Positions 1 to 10,929 of a stretch of DNA of 64,000 bases are shown piece after piece. The notes under the pieces were generated by a model. It was not told where the DNA came from and did no database searches. It saw only the letters and a list, made by a program, of their open reading frames with translations. Source of the stretch: Doris montereyensis. Lineage: Eukaryota > Mollusca > Gastropoda > Nudibranchia > Dorididae. The DNA lies in assembly GCA_037039925.1 (NCBI GenBank), contig JAXRKP010000634.1, positions 135,001 through 199,000 on the forward strand, in the 5' to 3' direction. Positions within the stretch are counted from its first letter, which is position 1. Each line of letters starts with the position of its first letter. The position numbers were made by a program, and so were the translations under genes.

Positions 1-112
1 GGACATTTCTATACAAGGCAGGTGACAGACAAGAAGTTGACCACCACTCACACAAGCAGTCCCTTGATATTTAAACACACAACAGATCACAATTGAGAAA
101 TATAACACTGAC
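1..112. other. Unannotated left edge
   Basis: About 110 bp of AT-rich sequence downstream (on the minus strand) of the SINE/LINE insertion. It is presumably the continuation of the CARD-gene intron. I see no exon in it. Confidence 0.4.
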
Positions 113-197
113 CATCAAACTTTTAAAAGTAGGTAACGTTCCTTCAAAGCCTCTTTCTTTCTTTATCAGTTCATATTCTACCTTTCGGTGTATGGGT

Positions 198-647
198 TCA
201 GATGCCTGAGATGATCTTTCTCCATGATGCCCTGTCCTGATACTTTCTGTTTCCTTCTAAAAAAAATAATTTTCTATTCTTCAATGCCTCTTTTATATCT
301 TCTTCCCATTTTCTTCGAGGTCTGCCTTTTGGTCTTTTACCTTGGGTCTTAACACTGTATACTGATTTAGCTATTCTAGTGTTATTCATTCTATTTACAT
401 GCCCAAACCATCTCAATTGATTTATTTTTATCTTAGTTTTTATGCCCTCTGCTTTGGTTGGATCTCTTATTGTTGTGTTTCTGATTTTGTCTCGTTTAGT
501 TTTCCCTATTACTCTTCTTAGATATTTCATTTCAGCTGCCTGTACTCTACTGTATTCTCTACTGTCTAAAGTCCAAGTTTCACTGCCATAGAGGAGAATA
601 GGACAATAAACTGTATTGTATACTGCCATTTTGTTTTTTGTTGACAA
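198..647 (-). pseudogene. LINE RT C-terminal region
   Basis: Open for 149 codons, with the post-RT signature CPILLYGSETWTLDS, a RVIGKTKRDKIRN segment, then LRWFGHVNRM and KRPKGRPRRKWEEDI. All of these are typical of the RTE/CFDP2-like LINE C terminus. It is part of the element at 155-3469. Confidence 0.85.
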
Positions 648-1283
648 TTCTTGCTTACCTACAAATGCCTTTCCTAGATGGTTATATATTGTACTTGCCT
701 TTTGGATTCTCTGGCTGATTTATTCTCTTAGTTTTCCGTTAGAGTTAATCATTACTCCTAGGTAATTGTAGCTGTGAATTTGTTCTAAATTCTCCCTGCC
801 TAATTTAAGATCTTGTATTTTAGCTTCCTAGTTACTAGCATTTTTTAGTTTTCTTTGCATTTACTCTCATTCCTCTTTTATTTAGTTCATTGTTCATAAT
901 GTTGATATTCGACTGAAGGTCACTTTCTGATTTTCCAAACAGAACTAAATCATCGGCAAATGAAAGCATTGATACATTTACTGGTTTGAGCTTCCACATA
1001 CCTACATTCTTTTCTTCCTTTTTGAGGATGCCTTTGACTGAATCCATAAATGTGAAAAACAAAAGAGGACTTACGGTACAACCCTATCTTACCCCTATAT
1101 CTACATCTTATACTGCAGATATGTTTCCAGCCACTCTCACAACACATGTTGGTTTATTGTAAAAACTTTTTAATGGCTTCTATTAAATTTTGCTCTACAT
1201 TGTGTTCTTTAATGGAATGCCATAGTTCGTCCCTCCTCACAGTGTCAAATGTCTTTCCTAGATCTATAAAACACAGAAGCAAG

Positions 1284-1838
1284 TCAATTTCTCTCGGGGA
1301 ATTTTTCTATTATTTGTCTAATTGTAAATATGTGGTCTTGTACACTTCTACCTGGTCTAAATCCACTCTGTTCTTCAATCTGATCCTCTACTCTTTTCCT
1401 TAGTCTCATTTCCAGAATCCTGGCACACTTATTTCCTGGTACGCTAAGTAGTGGTATCCCTCTATAGTTTGAGCATTCCATAGTTGATCCTTTCTTATGT
1501 ATTGGTACTACCGTTCCCTTTTTCCAGTCGTCTGGCACCTGTTTGGACTTACATGCTTGTTGGCATATTGCATGTAGTAGTCTGTCTGCCTCTCTCCCTT
1601 GGTTTTTAATCATTTCTGGATAAACTTGATCTGCTCCTGGGACTTTTCCTAATTTCATTTTTCCTATACCTGTTTGGATTTCTTCCATTGATATATCTAC
1701 ATCTTCAGCTGTCTCCTCTGGATTACTTGATACTCTTACTAATTGATCTTTACTCCTTGTTTCATATGTTCTTGAGGGATTATGTAATTGGTGAAAATAT
1801 TTTCTCCACGCTTCCATGATTTCACTGTCTTCTTTCAT
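1284..1838 (-). pseudogene. LINE reverse transcriptase fingers and palm
   Basis: A 184-codon open segment with RT motifs 1-3 (KGTVVPIHKKGS, YRGIPLLSVPG, EEQSGFRPGRSVQDHIFTI). The catalytic FADD block follows in another frame near 950. At least two frameshifts separate the blocks. Confidence 0.85.
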
Positions 1839-3199
1839 TATTTCTCCTTTGGCATTCTTAATTTGTCATATTAGGCATGCTTTGGTCTTTCTCATGCTCT
1901 TCATTGCCCCCAGAACAGCTTTTGATTTCCTTGATAGCTTTCTTGAAGTCTTTGTCCAAACTCTTCCCATTGTTCCTGTTTTGCTTTCCTCACTTCCTCT
2001 TTGGCAATAGTTCTTTTATTCACGTAATCTATCCTATCCTCTGGTCTCTTTGTTTGCATGTATTTCTTCCAGGCATCCTTCTTTTCTTTGATCTTACTTT
2101 TGACATTCTCATTCCACCATGCTGTTCTTTTCCCATCTCCTTTAATTTGTTTCCTACCACAGACTTCTTCAGTACAACTGAGGAGTGTTTCTTTATACAT
2201 TTGCCACTTTTCTTCTATTGTGCTATCATTCAGACATATCTTTTTATCCTAGATCGGTATATCTCTTTTAGTATTGGTTTATTTAATTCCTCTATTTTGA
2301 GTTTAACGTAGCTTTCTTCTCATTCCTTTTCTGTTTGTTTGTTCAGTCAGTAATCTCATTTTGGCTATTACTAGATGATCACTAAATATTTCTGCTCCTT
2401 TGTTTACTGTTGCATCCAATGTACTGTAAAAAAGGAGCTGCTAACTATTATGTAGTCTATGAATGACTTTTCATATCTGTCTTCATTTACTCTTGTATAT
2501 TTGTGGATATCTTTATGAGGAAAAAAAGTGTTGGCTATTTTCATGTTATTCTTCAGGCAAAAATCTATTAGTTTCTCTTCACCTATTACTCCTCCTGATG
2601 TTTCTATATTGTGGCCTACTCTAGCGTTTAAATATCCTAAAACCACCAGTTTCTGTTTGTGTTTAAGATTTTCTGCAGCTATTTGTAAATTGTTTTCGAA
2701 GGTATTGTTTTCTTCTTTAGTGGGTCTTCGTTTGGTCCATAAGCTATTAATAATTTAATTTCTCTTCCTTTTGGTTTAATATTTGCCTCTAATAGCCGTG
2801 GGCTAATAAATTTCCAGCTTTCTAGTAGCATTTCATGCTTTTTATGCACTAGGAGACCTACTCCTGCTCTAGCGCTATCTTTGATATCTACTCCTGAGAA
2901 GATTAAAATATGATTTGGTCTTACATTTTCTATTCCTTGTCCTTTTTCTTTGTTTCTGTAACAGCCAAAATGTCTACTTTGAATTTTTCCATTTCTTCAA
3001 CTAATTTTAACTCTTTTCCATTTATTGCCCTAACATTCCATGTTCCAAAAATCACAGTCCGTGTTCGTTTCCATTTTCGTCGTTGAAAGATCAAGCTTGA
3101 GGGTATATTATATTTATTTCTCTGCATCAGTTAGGTTTTGGATAAGCAGGGGATTATCCCACTGTACCCTAGGTAGATGGTGGGGCTGGCACGTTGAGG

Positions 3200-3425
3200 C
3201 CCCCTAGCAAGGCCTTGTTATTTTCTGTCAGGGTTAACTGCCTTAGCCTTTGGTAATTCAAGACCAGCCTGCAAGGCAGCAGGTTGTTATTTTATGGCAG
3301 GTTAACTCCCTAAGCCTTTGGTCAGTCAAAACCGACCTGCAAGGCAGCAGGTTGTTTTCTGTCAGGGTTAACTCCCTTAGCCTTTGGTCAGCCAAGACCG
3401 ACCTGCAGGAGACTCGTGGAGGGCG
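3200..3425 (-). repeat. 5'-UTR tandem repeats of the LINE
   Basis: Three to four units of about 70 bp, built on gttaactcccttagcctttgg and gacctgcaaggcagcagg. The same units occur in the second LINE copy at 45715-45935, so they belong to the element and not to the locus. Confidence 0.7.
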
Positions 3426-3469
3426 GGATCATCTACTCCCGTACAGGTGCTTACCTGTCCACTGCCCGA

Positions 3470-3754
3470 TTCAAAGCCTCTACGGCCCATAGAACCGGAG
3501 TTTATCTCAGTTTCTATAGTGTAAAGCGAACGCAGTGATAATAATCACATCCTGGACAGGACACTAATCTGACACAGGTTTTTACTCCCTAGCTGGTGCT
3601 TGTAACCGTTTGCACATGGGTCGAGCGGTAAATATGCGTGTAACGGGTCTTTCCCCATGGCACATAACGTCGGACCTAGCATTAATGGGATTCGAACCCG
3701 GAACCTCATGACCCCCAGTCCAGCAACCTACTAACCATTCGGCCACCAATGCCA
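3470..3754 (-). mobile_element. SINE A (tRNA-derived), 5' part
   Basis: Read on the minus strand it starts GGCATTGGTGGCCGAATGG (A box-like) and has a B box GGGTTCGAATCCC near 3690. The SINE A body follows (GTTCCTTGGGAAAGAC-, GTGCAAA- and GTCCAGGA-type blocks). Its 3' end continues at 126-154 beyond the inserted LINE. Confidence 0.8.
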
Positions 3755-3768
3755 CATCAAACTTTTAC

Positions 3769-3958
3769 CTGGCAAAAAAAATCCTCGATGTCCTCTTCCG
3801 TCAGCCCATGAGGTCCTTTTTCAGGTCTGAGAATGTCCGCAACAACCAACATGTGTGATTTCAAAGCTCCTTCGTAAAAGTCGTTGAATGCATTATTGTC
3901 AAGTTTTAGAAATATAGTCCAACAGTGTTTGAGACCGCAAGACACTCGATACCTCATC
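3769..3958 (-). CDS. CARD exon, helices 4-6 and linker
   Basis: Acceptor AACAG and donor GTAAAAG. It encodes DEVSSVLRSQTLLDYIS, then NNAFNDFYEGALKSHMLVV, the CARD helix 4-6 signature (a LLD core, then AFxxFxxAL and a hydrophobic final helix). It ends with an acidic linker (LTEEDIEDFF). One extra A in the run at 3904-3907 breaks the frame: the length is 190, where phase needs 189. The LINE/SINE cluster begins 14 bp downstream, in the next intron. Confidence 0.62.
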
Positions 3959-4000
3959 CTGTTGAATGGATGAGTTTGAGATGAAAGAAAATACTTGCAT

Positions 4001-4085
<85 letters not shown>

Positions 4086-6398
4086 TCGGTGAAACTGTTT
4101 AAAAGCGTAAATCAAGTTTACATCATTTTTCTTAAGAAGCCAACAAACGTAATAAAGAGTTGAACCCTATGATATACTATTTGGAAGAAAATTGGAAATA
4201 ATATTTGCACGTGGTGCTCATGTGTATAAAATGAGCTTTTCTATTGGTTCAAAACCGTCAGTATTTATTATAAGGCATGAAAGAAGCATTCTTTTGATCA
4301 TTTTGGAATAGGTTTTGGTAGATTTAAACACAGAGCGTTTGTGAGCTACCACACGGGACCTCCTTTTAGCATCCATCTCTGATGGGACTAAATGTCGATC
4401 CACCTACCTGGATCAGGGCAGTAGAATTCACGAGAGTGAGTTTATCTTGAAAACAATTTTTTTTAAATCGAAGAGAACTTTTCAACCTGTCAGTGTCAGG
4501 CATGAACCCACGACCTTTTGATTGAGAGGCCAACGCCTTGCCTCTGGACCACCTCCATCTTTTATTTCATCATTTGAATTATCAAAGGACTGCTATATAA
4601 CTTTAATGTCACACATTCAGTGCACAATGCAAGGCCCCAACTCAGTGTAAAGTTTGACGTTTTTATGGGGAGAAAAAACCCACACATTACGTTTATTTAT
4701 CCTTAAAACTTATGCACAGGAGAAATAAAATCAAAGAGACGAAAGCAAAAATGTCAGTCCAAATCGCCATCCGCTTAAAAAAAGGAAAAAAAAAATGGGC
4801 AAGGACAATTTTTCAAATTTTTGGCTTCTCTTTTGATCCTACTATTATTACAACAGAACAAATCTATTTAGAGCAAATTATATGTGAGGGGTGAGGTGCA
4901 AACTCGTTATACACCATTTTTACATATCGTGAATTTTTCACCATCTCGGACTTTGAATGAAGAGTCTTCTGGTAATGAAATCATTTTTGTTCAAAACTAA
5001 CTATATCAAATTATCATATTATAATTTGCTCTTAACACAAATTTGATCGGGCTTTATTTAAAATTAAGGAAGACAAATTTGATTTTCTCCAGTTATCATT
5101 TTTGGATATATAGCAGTTTTGCATCTTATCCTCATATACAGTAGTTACCGCCTAAATGTCCAATGCTTGGGAAGCAGAGAAAATGGTACAGTGGGAGTCG
5201 GATTCAACAAGGTGTAACACTGACACTAGGTCCTCGTAGTATGACACCTTTTGTTGCATGCGACCTTTCGTTGAATGCGATCTTTTCGTTTTGTATATGA
5301 CCTTTCATTGAATGCAACCTTTCGTTGAATGTGACCGTTCGTTGTATCTGAAGTCAACAAGAATTTGACATTTCAACATCAGTTATTTTTGTTTAATGTC
5401 AAAGGAAAGGCATTTGCGCTTTGTTGGTTTTGTAGAGCTAGATGCCATTTGATAAATCAAAATGAAATAACGACGGTACAGCCGAATTACAGACCTAGCT
5501 TTGAAAGTATTCCAAACCCGTGACCTCATGATCCCCTATCGGACAGCAACCGCTCAGCCACCGACGCCACTAAAGTATGATCAAGAAAACCAAAAATTCA
5601 TATATATTTCATTTACACAGACAGAAATGTGCATCGACAATGAATACTTTGCAAACAGAATATTTGAAAAGTGACATGCGTACCATAACGTCTTCCTCCT
5701 CTACAGTCGTGATGACGTCTTTACTCACTAAATAAAATACCAGCCTCTCGATGTTCTCTTTCATGGACACACTGGAGGTACATGTAGTCTTCCTCAATTA
5801 TATCTCTGTACTCATATCCATTAAGACTATCTCTTTAGTTCTAGTTCTAGACTTTTGTGCAGTTTTTTTTGTATACTGTTGATGCCCGGTCATTACGCTG
5901 CGTCATCTGAGCAGAAAGACTCTTGATCTGTGTCTTTATCTGAGTCACTGTCATCATCTGTAGAACATTGATCCTTCGTAGACCCTTGATCCGCTCGACC
6001 TTTAGGCTTTTGATCCACTTCATCTTTAGACTTTTGATCCACTTGACCTTTAGGCTCTTGATCCGCTTGACCTTGAGGATCTTGTTCCATTTCAACGTTA
6101 GAACTTGATCCACTTGACCTTCAGGCTTTGATCCACTTCACCTTTAGGCTTTTGATCCGCTTGACCTTTAGGCTTTTGATCTGCTTGGCCTTTAGGCTCT
6201 TGATCCACTTGACCCTGAGGCTCTTGTTCCATTTCCTTTTCAACGTTAGGAACTTGATCCGCTTGACCCGTAGGCTTTTGATCTGCTTGACTTTTGGGCT
6301 TTTGATCGGCTTGACCTTTTAGGGTCATAATCGGCTTGACCCGTGGGCTCTTCAACTTCTGGCGCTTGATCCGTTTCACCTATAGGTTCTTGATCCAT
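3769..6398 (-). CDS. Octapeptide-repeat plus CARD protein (partial, runs off left edge)
   Basis: I join three minus-strand exons: 6398-5897, 5805-5684 and 3958-3769, with introns of 91 bp (GTAATG...TACAG) and 1725 bp (GTACGC...AACAG). The first exon encodes about 167 residues dominated by repeats of the type KGQADQKP, ending in an acidic Asp/Ser tail. The second and third exons read as a caspase-recruitment domain: helix 1 around YRDIIEEDYMYL, then KENIERLVFYLVSKDVIT, DEVSSVLRSQTLLDYISK and NNAFNDFYEGALKSHMLVV. CARDs mediate assembly of apoptotic or innate-immune complexes. Splice phases agree (2, then 0) only if five single-base indels in short homopolymers are allowed (6317-6320, 6127-6129, 6101, 5774-5775, 3904-3907). 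A donor after CAG at 3768 shows that more exons lie beyond the window. The CARD call is fairly firm. The fusion to the repeat exon through the short intron is an inference, and the repeat region could instead be a separate gene. Confidence 0.58.
3998..4081. repeat. (TA)n microsatellite
   Basis: About 84 bp of perfect TA dinucleotide, in the intron between CARD exons 2 and 3. Confidence 0.95.
4318..4556 (-). mobile_element. SINE B fragment
   Basis: Minus-strand copy of a second tRNA-derived SINE. The head (ggtccagaggcaaggcgttgg type, B box ggttcatgcctg) is at 4490-4556. Body blocks (ggtggatcgacatttag, ggaggtcccgtgtgg) follow toward 4318. The 3' tail is missing. Confidence 0.7.
5138..5175 (+). 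mobile_element. MITE terminal fragment
   Basis: The terminal sequence acagtagttaccgcctaaat, followed by a short remnant, matches the left end of the MITE at 6630-7466. No right end was found nearby. Confidence 0.5.
5235..5350. repeat. About 18-bp degenerate tandem repeat
   Basis: Five to six units of the type gacctttcgttgaatgcg, with spacing variation. Confidence 0.75.
5496..5571 (-). mobile_element. SINE A head fragment
   Basis: Contains the tRNA-like head only: on the minus strand GGCGTCGGTGGCTGAGCGG, a B-box-like GGTTTGGAATAC and a short piece of body. Confidence 0.6.
5684..5805 (-). CDS. CARD exon, helices 1-3
   Basis: Bounded by acceptor TACAG and donor GTACGC. It encodes the first half of a death-fold CARD: an N-terminal helix (IIEEDYMYL), then NIERLVFYLVSKDVITTVEEE, which matches the usual CARD helix 2-3 pattern (leucine-rich helix, K/G-x-[IL]-[TL] turn, acidic helix 3 start). 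One extra base at 5774-5775 shifts the frame within the exon. The length is 122, where phase needs 121. Confidence 0.6.
5897..6398 (-). CDS. Exon 1 candidate: Q/D/K octapeptide repeats with acidic tail
   Basis: It starts with ATG at 6398 (MDQEPIGETDQ). About fifteen degenerate 24-bp units follow, encoding KGQ(A/V)DQKP-like octapeptides, then a tail rich in Asp and Ser (STDDDSDSDKDTDQESF). Direct reading breaks at 6317-6320 (an extra T in the plus strand), 6127-6129 (one T short compared with sister units) and 6101 (one G short compared with the sister unit at 6249-6250). The net corrected length is phase 2, which matches the acceptor at 5806. If not spliced, it stops at TAA 5895-5893. No signal peptide or membrane segment is seen. 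Confidence 0.5.
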
Positions 6399-6569
6399 TT
6401 TTTATTGTAATTGAGGTCTCTGTACAGAAATGCAATATGGAAAACCATTTCAAACTTTGCGTTTCTTTTTAAAATTTAGTTTGTGCCACAATAACTTAAA
6501 AATTTGTTTTTAATGGTTATAACATTGCTTTAGATATAAAACTGTCCTGACTGAAATATTATGGCATGA

Positions 6570-8000
6570 CATAAGATATGAATATGTACTGTTTGATACA
6601 AATGTCTTGATCAAATTATGGAATGTGTTACAGTAGTGACCGCCTAAATGCCCGCCGCCATAATGCCAGTTTTGCCTAAATGCCCATAAAATCAGTGAAA
6701 CCGAATTTTTTCGATATAAATTGCCACTCTAAGTGTCTTTTCAAAACCAAGATTTTCGAGTAAATGCCCTGTATCAACGGCAACTACAGGGATCATTTTC
6801 TCCAAATTATCATAAAATACGCCTGTAATTGATTAAAAATTATTTCTTTTTTATCATACGTGTAATCCCATCGCTAATATGGCTTATGTCCGTCAAATGT
6901 GTTATGCACTGTAACCACCCTTCCTTACCTTTCCATTGTAATGTAATAAAAGATGACCAGTCTTCTCTTCATAACTCCATCCACTGTACAGCACAGCCTT
7001 TGTTCCAGTGGATCACTGGCTTGTCACTGGGCAATGAGAATCTAAGTCCTTCAGACTCTACCCACGGATCTTTCTTGATGTCGTAAAGTCGCATGCAATC
7101 ATTCATTGTTTTTAATAGACCAGGCACGCATCGTGATCGAGGGACAAGGTGTGAACAGTTTTATTGATCCCATGTCTTGCATTGACTGTATCCATTGTGC
7201 CTTCAGGTCTTCGTGGTGAGCGATGGTCAACCCATCACCTCAGTGCTAAATAGCTAAATGGTTTCAGGGGTCCCTATGTCTCGCATTAAATTTTTCCTAA
7301 ATGTTAAATTTCTGCACCATACTGGATGAAGTCCCTTGGTGATCACCCCCCCCACCCCTCCTTCCAAATTGTTGCCCTGACCTACTTTCGCCTAAATGCC
7401 TGTTACGCCTAAATGCCCGTTTTTCTCTGCTTCCCAAGCACCGGGCATTTAGGCAGTCACTACTGTATTATAAAGTATGAATATAATGAACTGTTTGATA
7501 CAAATGTCTTGATCAAATTATGGACTGTGTTATAATAAAATATGAATAGAATTCTGTTTGATACAAATGTCTTGATCAAATTATGGAATGTGTTATAATA
7601 AAATATGAATATAATGAACTGTTTGATACAAATGTCTTGATCAAATTATGGACTGTGTTATAATAAAATATGAATAGAATTCACTGTTTGATACAAATGT
7701 CTTGATCAAATTATGGAATGTGTTATAATAAAATATGAATAGAATTCACTGTTTGATACAAATGTCTTGATCAAATTATGGAATGTGTTATAATAAAATA
7801 TGAATATAATGTACTCTTTGATACAAATGTCTTGATCAATTTATAGAATGTTTTATAATAAAATATGAATATAATGTACTGTCTGATACAAATGTCTTGA
7901 TCAAATTATGGAATGTGTTATAATAAAATATGAATATAATGAACTGTTTGATACAAATGTCTTGATCAAATTATGGAATGTGTTATTATAAAATATGAAT
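6570..8000. repeat. About 65-bp tandem array, interrupted by a MITE
   Basis: Units contain tgtttgatacaaatgtcttg, atcaaattatggaatgtg and aaaatatgaat. One unit precedes the MITE (about 6570-6629) and about eight follow it (7468-8000). The array was therefore present before the MITE inserted. Confidence 0.9.
6630..7467. mobile_element. Tc1/mariner-pogo-like MITE with TA duplication
   Basis: Inverted ends cagtagtgaccgcctaaatg (left) and the near complement catttaggcagtcactactg (right). The ends are flanked by TA and sit inside one unit of the 65-bp array. The interior (838 bp) has no recognisable transposase. Internal subterminal copies of cctaaatgcc are present at about 6670 and 7390-7410. Confidence 0.8.
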
Positions 8001-8840
8001 ACAGTAGATGCTGCATAAAGGGGAAAACATAAAGGATCCCGATTTCGGGATAAGTATGAATAAGGACGACTTAGTATGAATATTCCTCTATCAAACCCAA
8101 CAACACACACATAGAAGATCCTTATTGCGGATACTGATCCGTACAGGTAGTTCGTACCCGATTTTATAAGTATTGAGGGACAATACTAATTGCGACCGAA
8201 ATTCACCGACACCACCGTCGCTCCTTACGTCTCGTCACAAGGCGTGGCGCCGTGGTGTCTGGGATGGACTAGGGACATTTTCAAATGACCATAGCAGAGC
8301 GCCGTTGATCGTAGAAGAAATCTAATAACACTGTTGAAGTCAGCATCACCCAATTAGGACAAGATTCAGGCAGAATTCATTATTTCCCTATAACTTAGAA
8401 AATAATATTTATTTTTATTTTTTAGAGAAACAATACTACACATTACCCACGTGTTTGATAGGGAAAATTGAATCTTCCCTATTATACACATGTGTAGTGA
8501 GGTTTTTCTCTAGAGAGACATAACATCTACAACAATGGATGTTGGTTTGTTTATTGTCAATTTTTTTTAAAGACGCCCTTTGTGGGATAAAAGAGACAAA
8601 CGCCATGCCAACCGAATGACGACTGACAGACTTTGGAGTGAAATTGCCAGTGATATGGGAATTGAAGATAAACTTGAAACAGAATTTTTGTTTTTAATTG
8701 TTTTATTTTCAATTTCATGCTCTTTGTCACGTGGTGCATGACGTGATCTATTCACACAGAGGTTAAAAGTCGTTATGAGATTATGTACCATGCCTTCTCT
8801 GTCAGTGTCAATGATTGTGTTGTGTAGAATACATACATTT
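8001..8840. other. Intergenic, no gene seen
   Basis: Mixed unique-looking sequence. A short palindrome lies at about 8458-8483 (atagggaaaatt...cttccctat), and a possible terminal sequence of another DNA element (tacagtagatgctgcataaa) at 8009. No exon could be supported. Confidence 0.4.
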
Positions 8841-9520
8841 TACAATGTTATCTGTCAGCTCAACACCTGCATCAATACATTTTGCTAGAATGCACCACTT
8901 GGAGGTGAGAATGGCAAATGCATTTTCCACTACTTTTTTTGCATCTTGACAATTTTTATTGAAGTAGTCTTGTTCCTCAGGAAGATTGCTGCCGCTGTAT
9001 GGTTTCAGTAAAAATGGTAGTAGAGGGTACGCTTTGTCAGTAACGAAGACGTAAGGAGCTACCCGTTAGATTGTGGTAGCGCATAGGATCTGACAACTTC
9101 ATCTTTTCATCCGCCAAAGCCCGATACAGCCCAGATGCCTGGAACGTCCCCCATCACTTGGTTTGCCATAACCACCGACATCAATAGCAATGAACTTGTA
9201 AAACAACACTTTGAGAAATACTTTTGTAATTAAAATACATGGATCCCGAGTTTGCTGGACATTTTACTCTGACATGTTTCCCGTCAATTGCTCCTAGGCA
9301 ATGTGGAAAGTTCCAAGTCTCAAAAAATCAATGGCTATTGATTTGAAAGTATGAGCTGTTAGGATTGGCATTTGTTGAGAATGTAGCTCATCCCACAGTA
9401 TACAACTGTTTCTGTGACAATAGCTGCAACTGTTGATGCTCCCATTCTGAAGTTAAAAGCAGGGTCTAAACGAGGATCCTGTAATCAGGAATTTTATTTA
9501 TTTCAACCTGTGGCATTGGA
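8840..9520 (-). pseudogene. PIF/Harbinger transposase relic (HARBI1-like)
   Basis: Minus-strand blocks appear in order: [20 protein letters not shown] with NSGSM following (about 9330-9240, first catalytic Asp), [17 protein letters not shown] (about 9215-9150, second Asp), APYVFVTDKAYPLLPFLLKP (about 9060-9001), then DAKKVVENAFAILTSKW (about 8955-8900, catalytic Glu). These are the DDE core and flanking motifs of the Harbinger/HARBI1 family. The blocks sit in different frames with stops between them, so the copy is dead. I did not define the terminal inverted repeats. Confidence 0.88.
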
Positions 9521-9559
9521 AAACGTCTGGCATGTGTGGACCCTCTACCTAGCGCTTTT

Positions 9560-10560
9560 TGTCTGATTTAGGAGCTATGCTGGTTGTCGCAACCGATTTA
9601 ACCCTGGCAGACGGCTTGGTTGTTTGAGAGAATCTCAATAGCAATCGTCAGAGGCAACGCCGAGTGTTTCTTTTTGTGCGACCAGTATCATTTGACCATA
9701 GTTATAGTTATAGTGTTAGTGTTATAGCTTGCGTTAATAGTTTTGTAACAATCGTAATGAATCATTGAATATCTAGAATCTAGATCTTCTAGATCTAGAA
9801 ATGCCCAACTTCAACGTGGGATTTTTCATACTTACCAAATGACTACCAATTCTACAGTACAAGAGAAAGATCTAGATCAAGTAGATCTATCCAAAACGAA
9901 ATGCTGAATACTGAAACAAAATGTCTTTGTCTTAGCGTTCAAGGGAAAAATAAAACAATTTCAGCAGAGTGAAGTTAGGCTTGATCAGATACGAAATGGA
10001 AGTAAAAAAGGAAGTTTCATCATGGAAATTTCAGGTTTTGTACTCGATTACATTTTTAGCTTCCCATGGGTCCACAAACTCAATGTTTCAAAGTTCAGTA
10101 GAGTTAAATCAATTAACAGGCCTTGCTCTATAACATAAAAACTCAGTATAAGGATCAGTTTCTCTATTTTAACTGGATGTTCAGGGTGGCACATGGATTA
10201 TATTTACATTAACAGACTACAGAAAAAGATACGCATGCAATTACAAACGGTTATTATTAGTATTGACATTACTATAGTAATCAACCTGAGACATTATTCA
10301 AAGGAAAAAACCCAAAATCTATTTTCAGCTTATAACTTATATAGGTCAGCTATACAACACAATATTATTATATCCTTTGGGACAAAACCAGTTTGTAATA
10401 TCTCTCCTCTCTGTCTCTTGCTTGCACAGGAAATCTATAATCGCCCTTACCACTAAACTTTTTCAAACAATATCTAGAGATCTACATGGGTGTCTCAGAT
10501 CTTCTGTCAAGTTTTTGGTTGTTTCACAGTTTCTCAGTTTCATATATATGCTGATCGCAG
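9560..10560. other. Intergenic, no gene seen
   Basis: AT-rich sequence with clusters of the hexamer motif agatct (for example 9770-9890). No coding or repeat family was assigned. Confidence 0.4.
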
Positions 10561-10561
10561 C

Positions 10562-10700
10562 AGGGTGAATTAAGAAAAGACAGCACGATGACAATGACAG
10601 TGTATTGATCGAGAAGTGAAAGAGTAACAAATAACATGAAAGAAATAGAAGTAGGAACTTACCAATATCAGTAGCACCCGCCAACCAGCAGCTCGATGAA
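10562..10700 (+). repeat. Family C dispersed repeat, copy 1
   Basis: Roughly 115-bp dispersed repeat in purine-rich orientation on the plus strand. It starts near cagggtgaattaag and ends near agcacccgccaacc. Confidence 0.7.
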
Positions 10701-10714
10701 GGCAAATTATGTAT

Positions 10715-10849
<135 letters not shown>

Positions 10850-10929
10850 GAGCCTAACAATACATACTAAGACTAAGAGTAAAAAAGTTTACCAAAATCG
10901 GTTTGGAACATGAATTTTTCAGGAGTCAA

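Larger units (their letters stand above)
155..3469 (-). mobile_element. RTE-like non-LTR retrotransposon (LINE), near full length
   Basis: This is an APE-endonuclease plus reverse-transcriptase LINE in about 3.3 kb. The endonuclease start RTVIFGTWNVRAINGK lies near 3060, and more endonuclease (LNARVGHNIETSGGVIG) near 2630. RT blocks are KGTVVPIHKKGS, NYRGIPLLSVPGNK, EEQSGFRPGRSVQDHIF (about 1350-1530) and the catalytic FADDLVLFG (about 950). The C-terminal CPILLYGSETWTL block is near 580. Several frameshifts and stops make it non-autonomous. It is flanked by the 12-bp duplication ttcaaagcctct (143-154 and 3470-3481). The 3' end (plus-strand 155-165) is a GAAA-like simple tail. Its 5' region has tandem repeats (3200-3420). 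Confidence 0.85.
113..3767 (-). mobile_element. Nested insertion: SINE A carrying an inserted LINE
   Basis: The 13-bp sequence catcaaactttta occurs at 113-125 and again at 3755-3767, flanking everything between as a target-site duplication. Immediately inside are the two halves of a minus-strand tRNA-derived SINE (126-154 and 3470-3754), split by a LINE at 155-3469. The outer duplication overlaps the splice-donor side of the CARD exon ending at 3769. Confidence 0.8.

Noticed and set aside
6829..7086. 85-codon ORF inside the 6630-7467 MITE as a transposase
   Set aside because: No DDE motif or helix-turn-helix was recognised. The element is probably non-autonomous.
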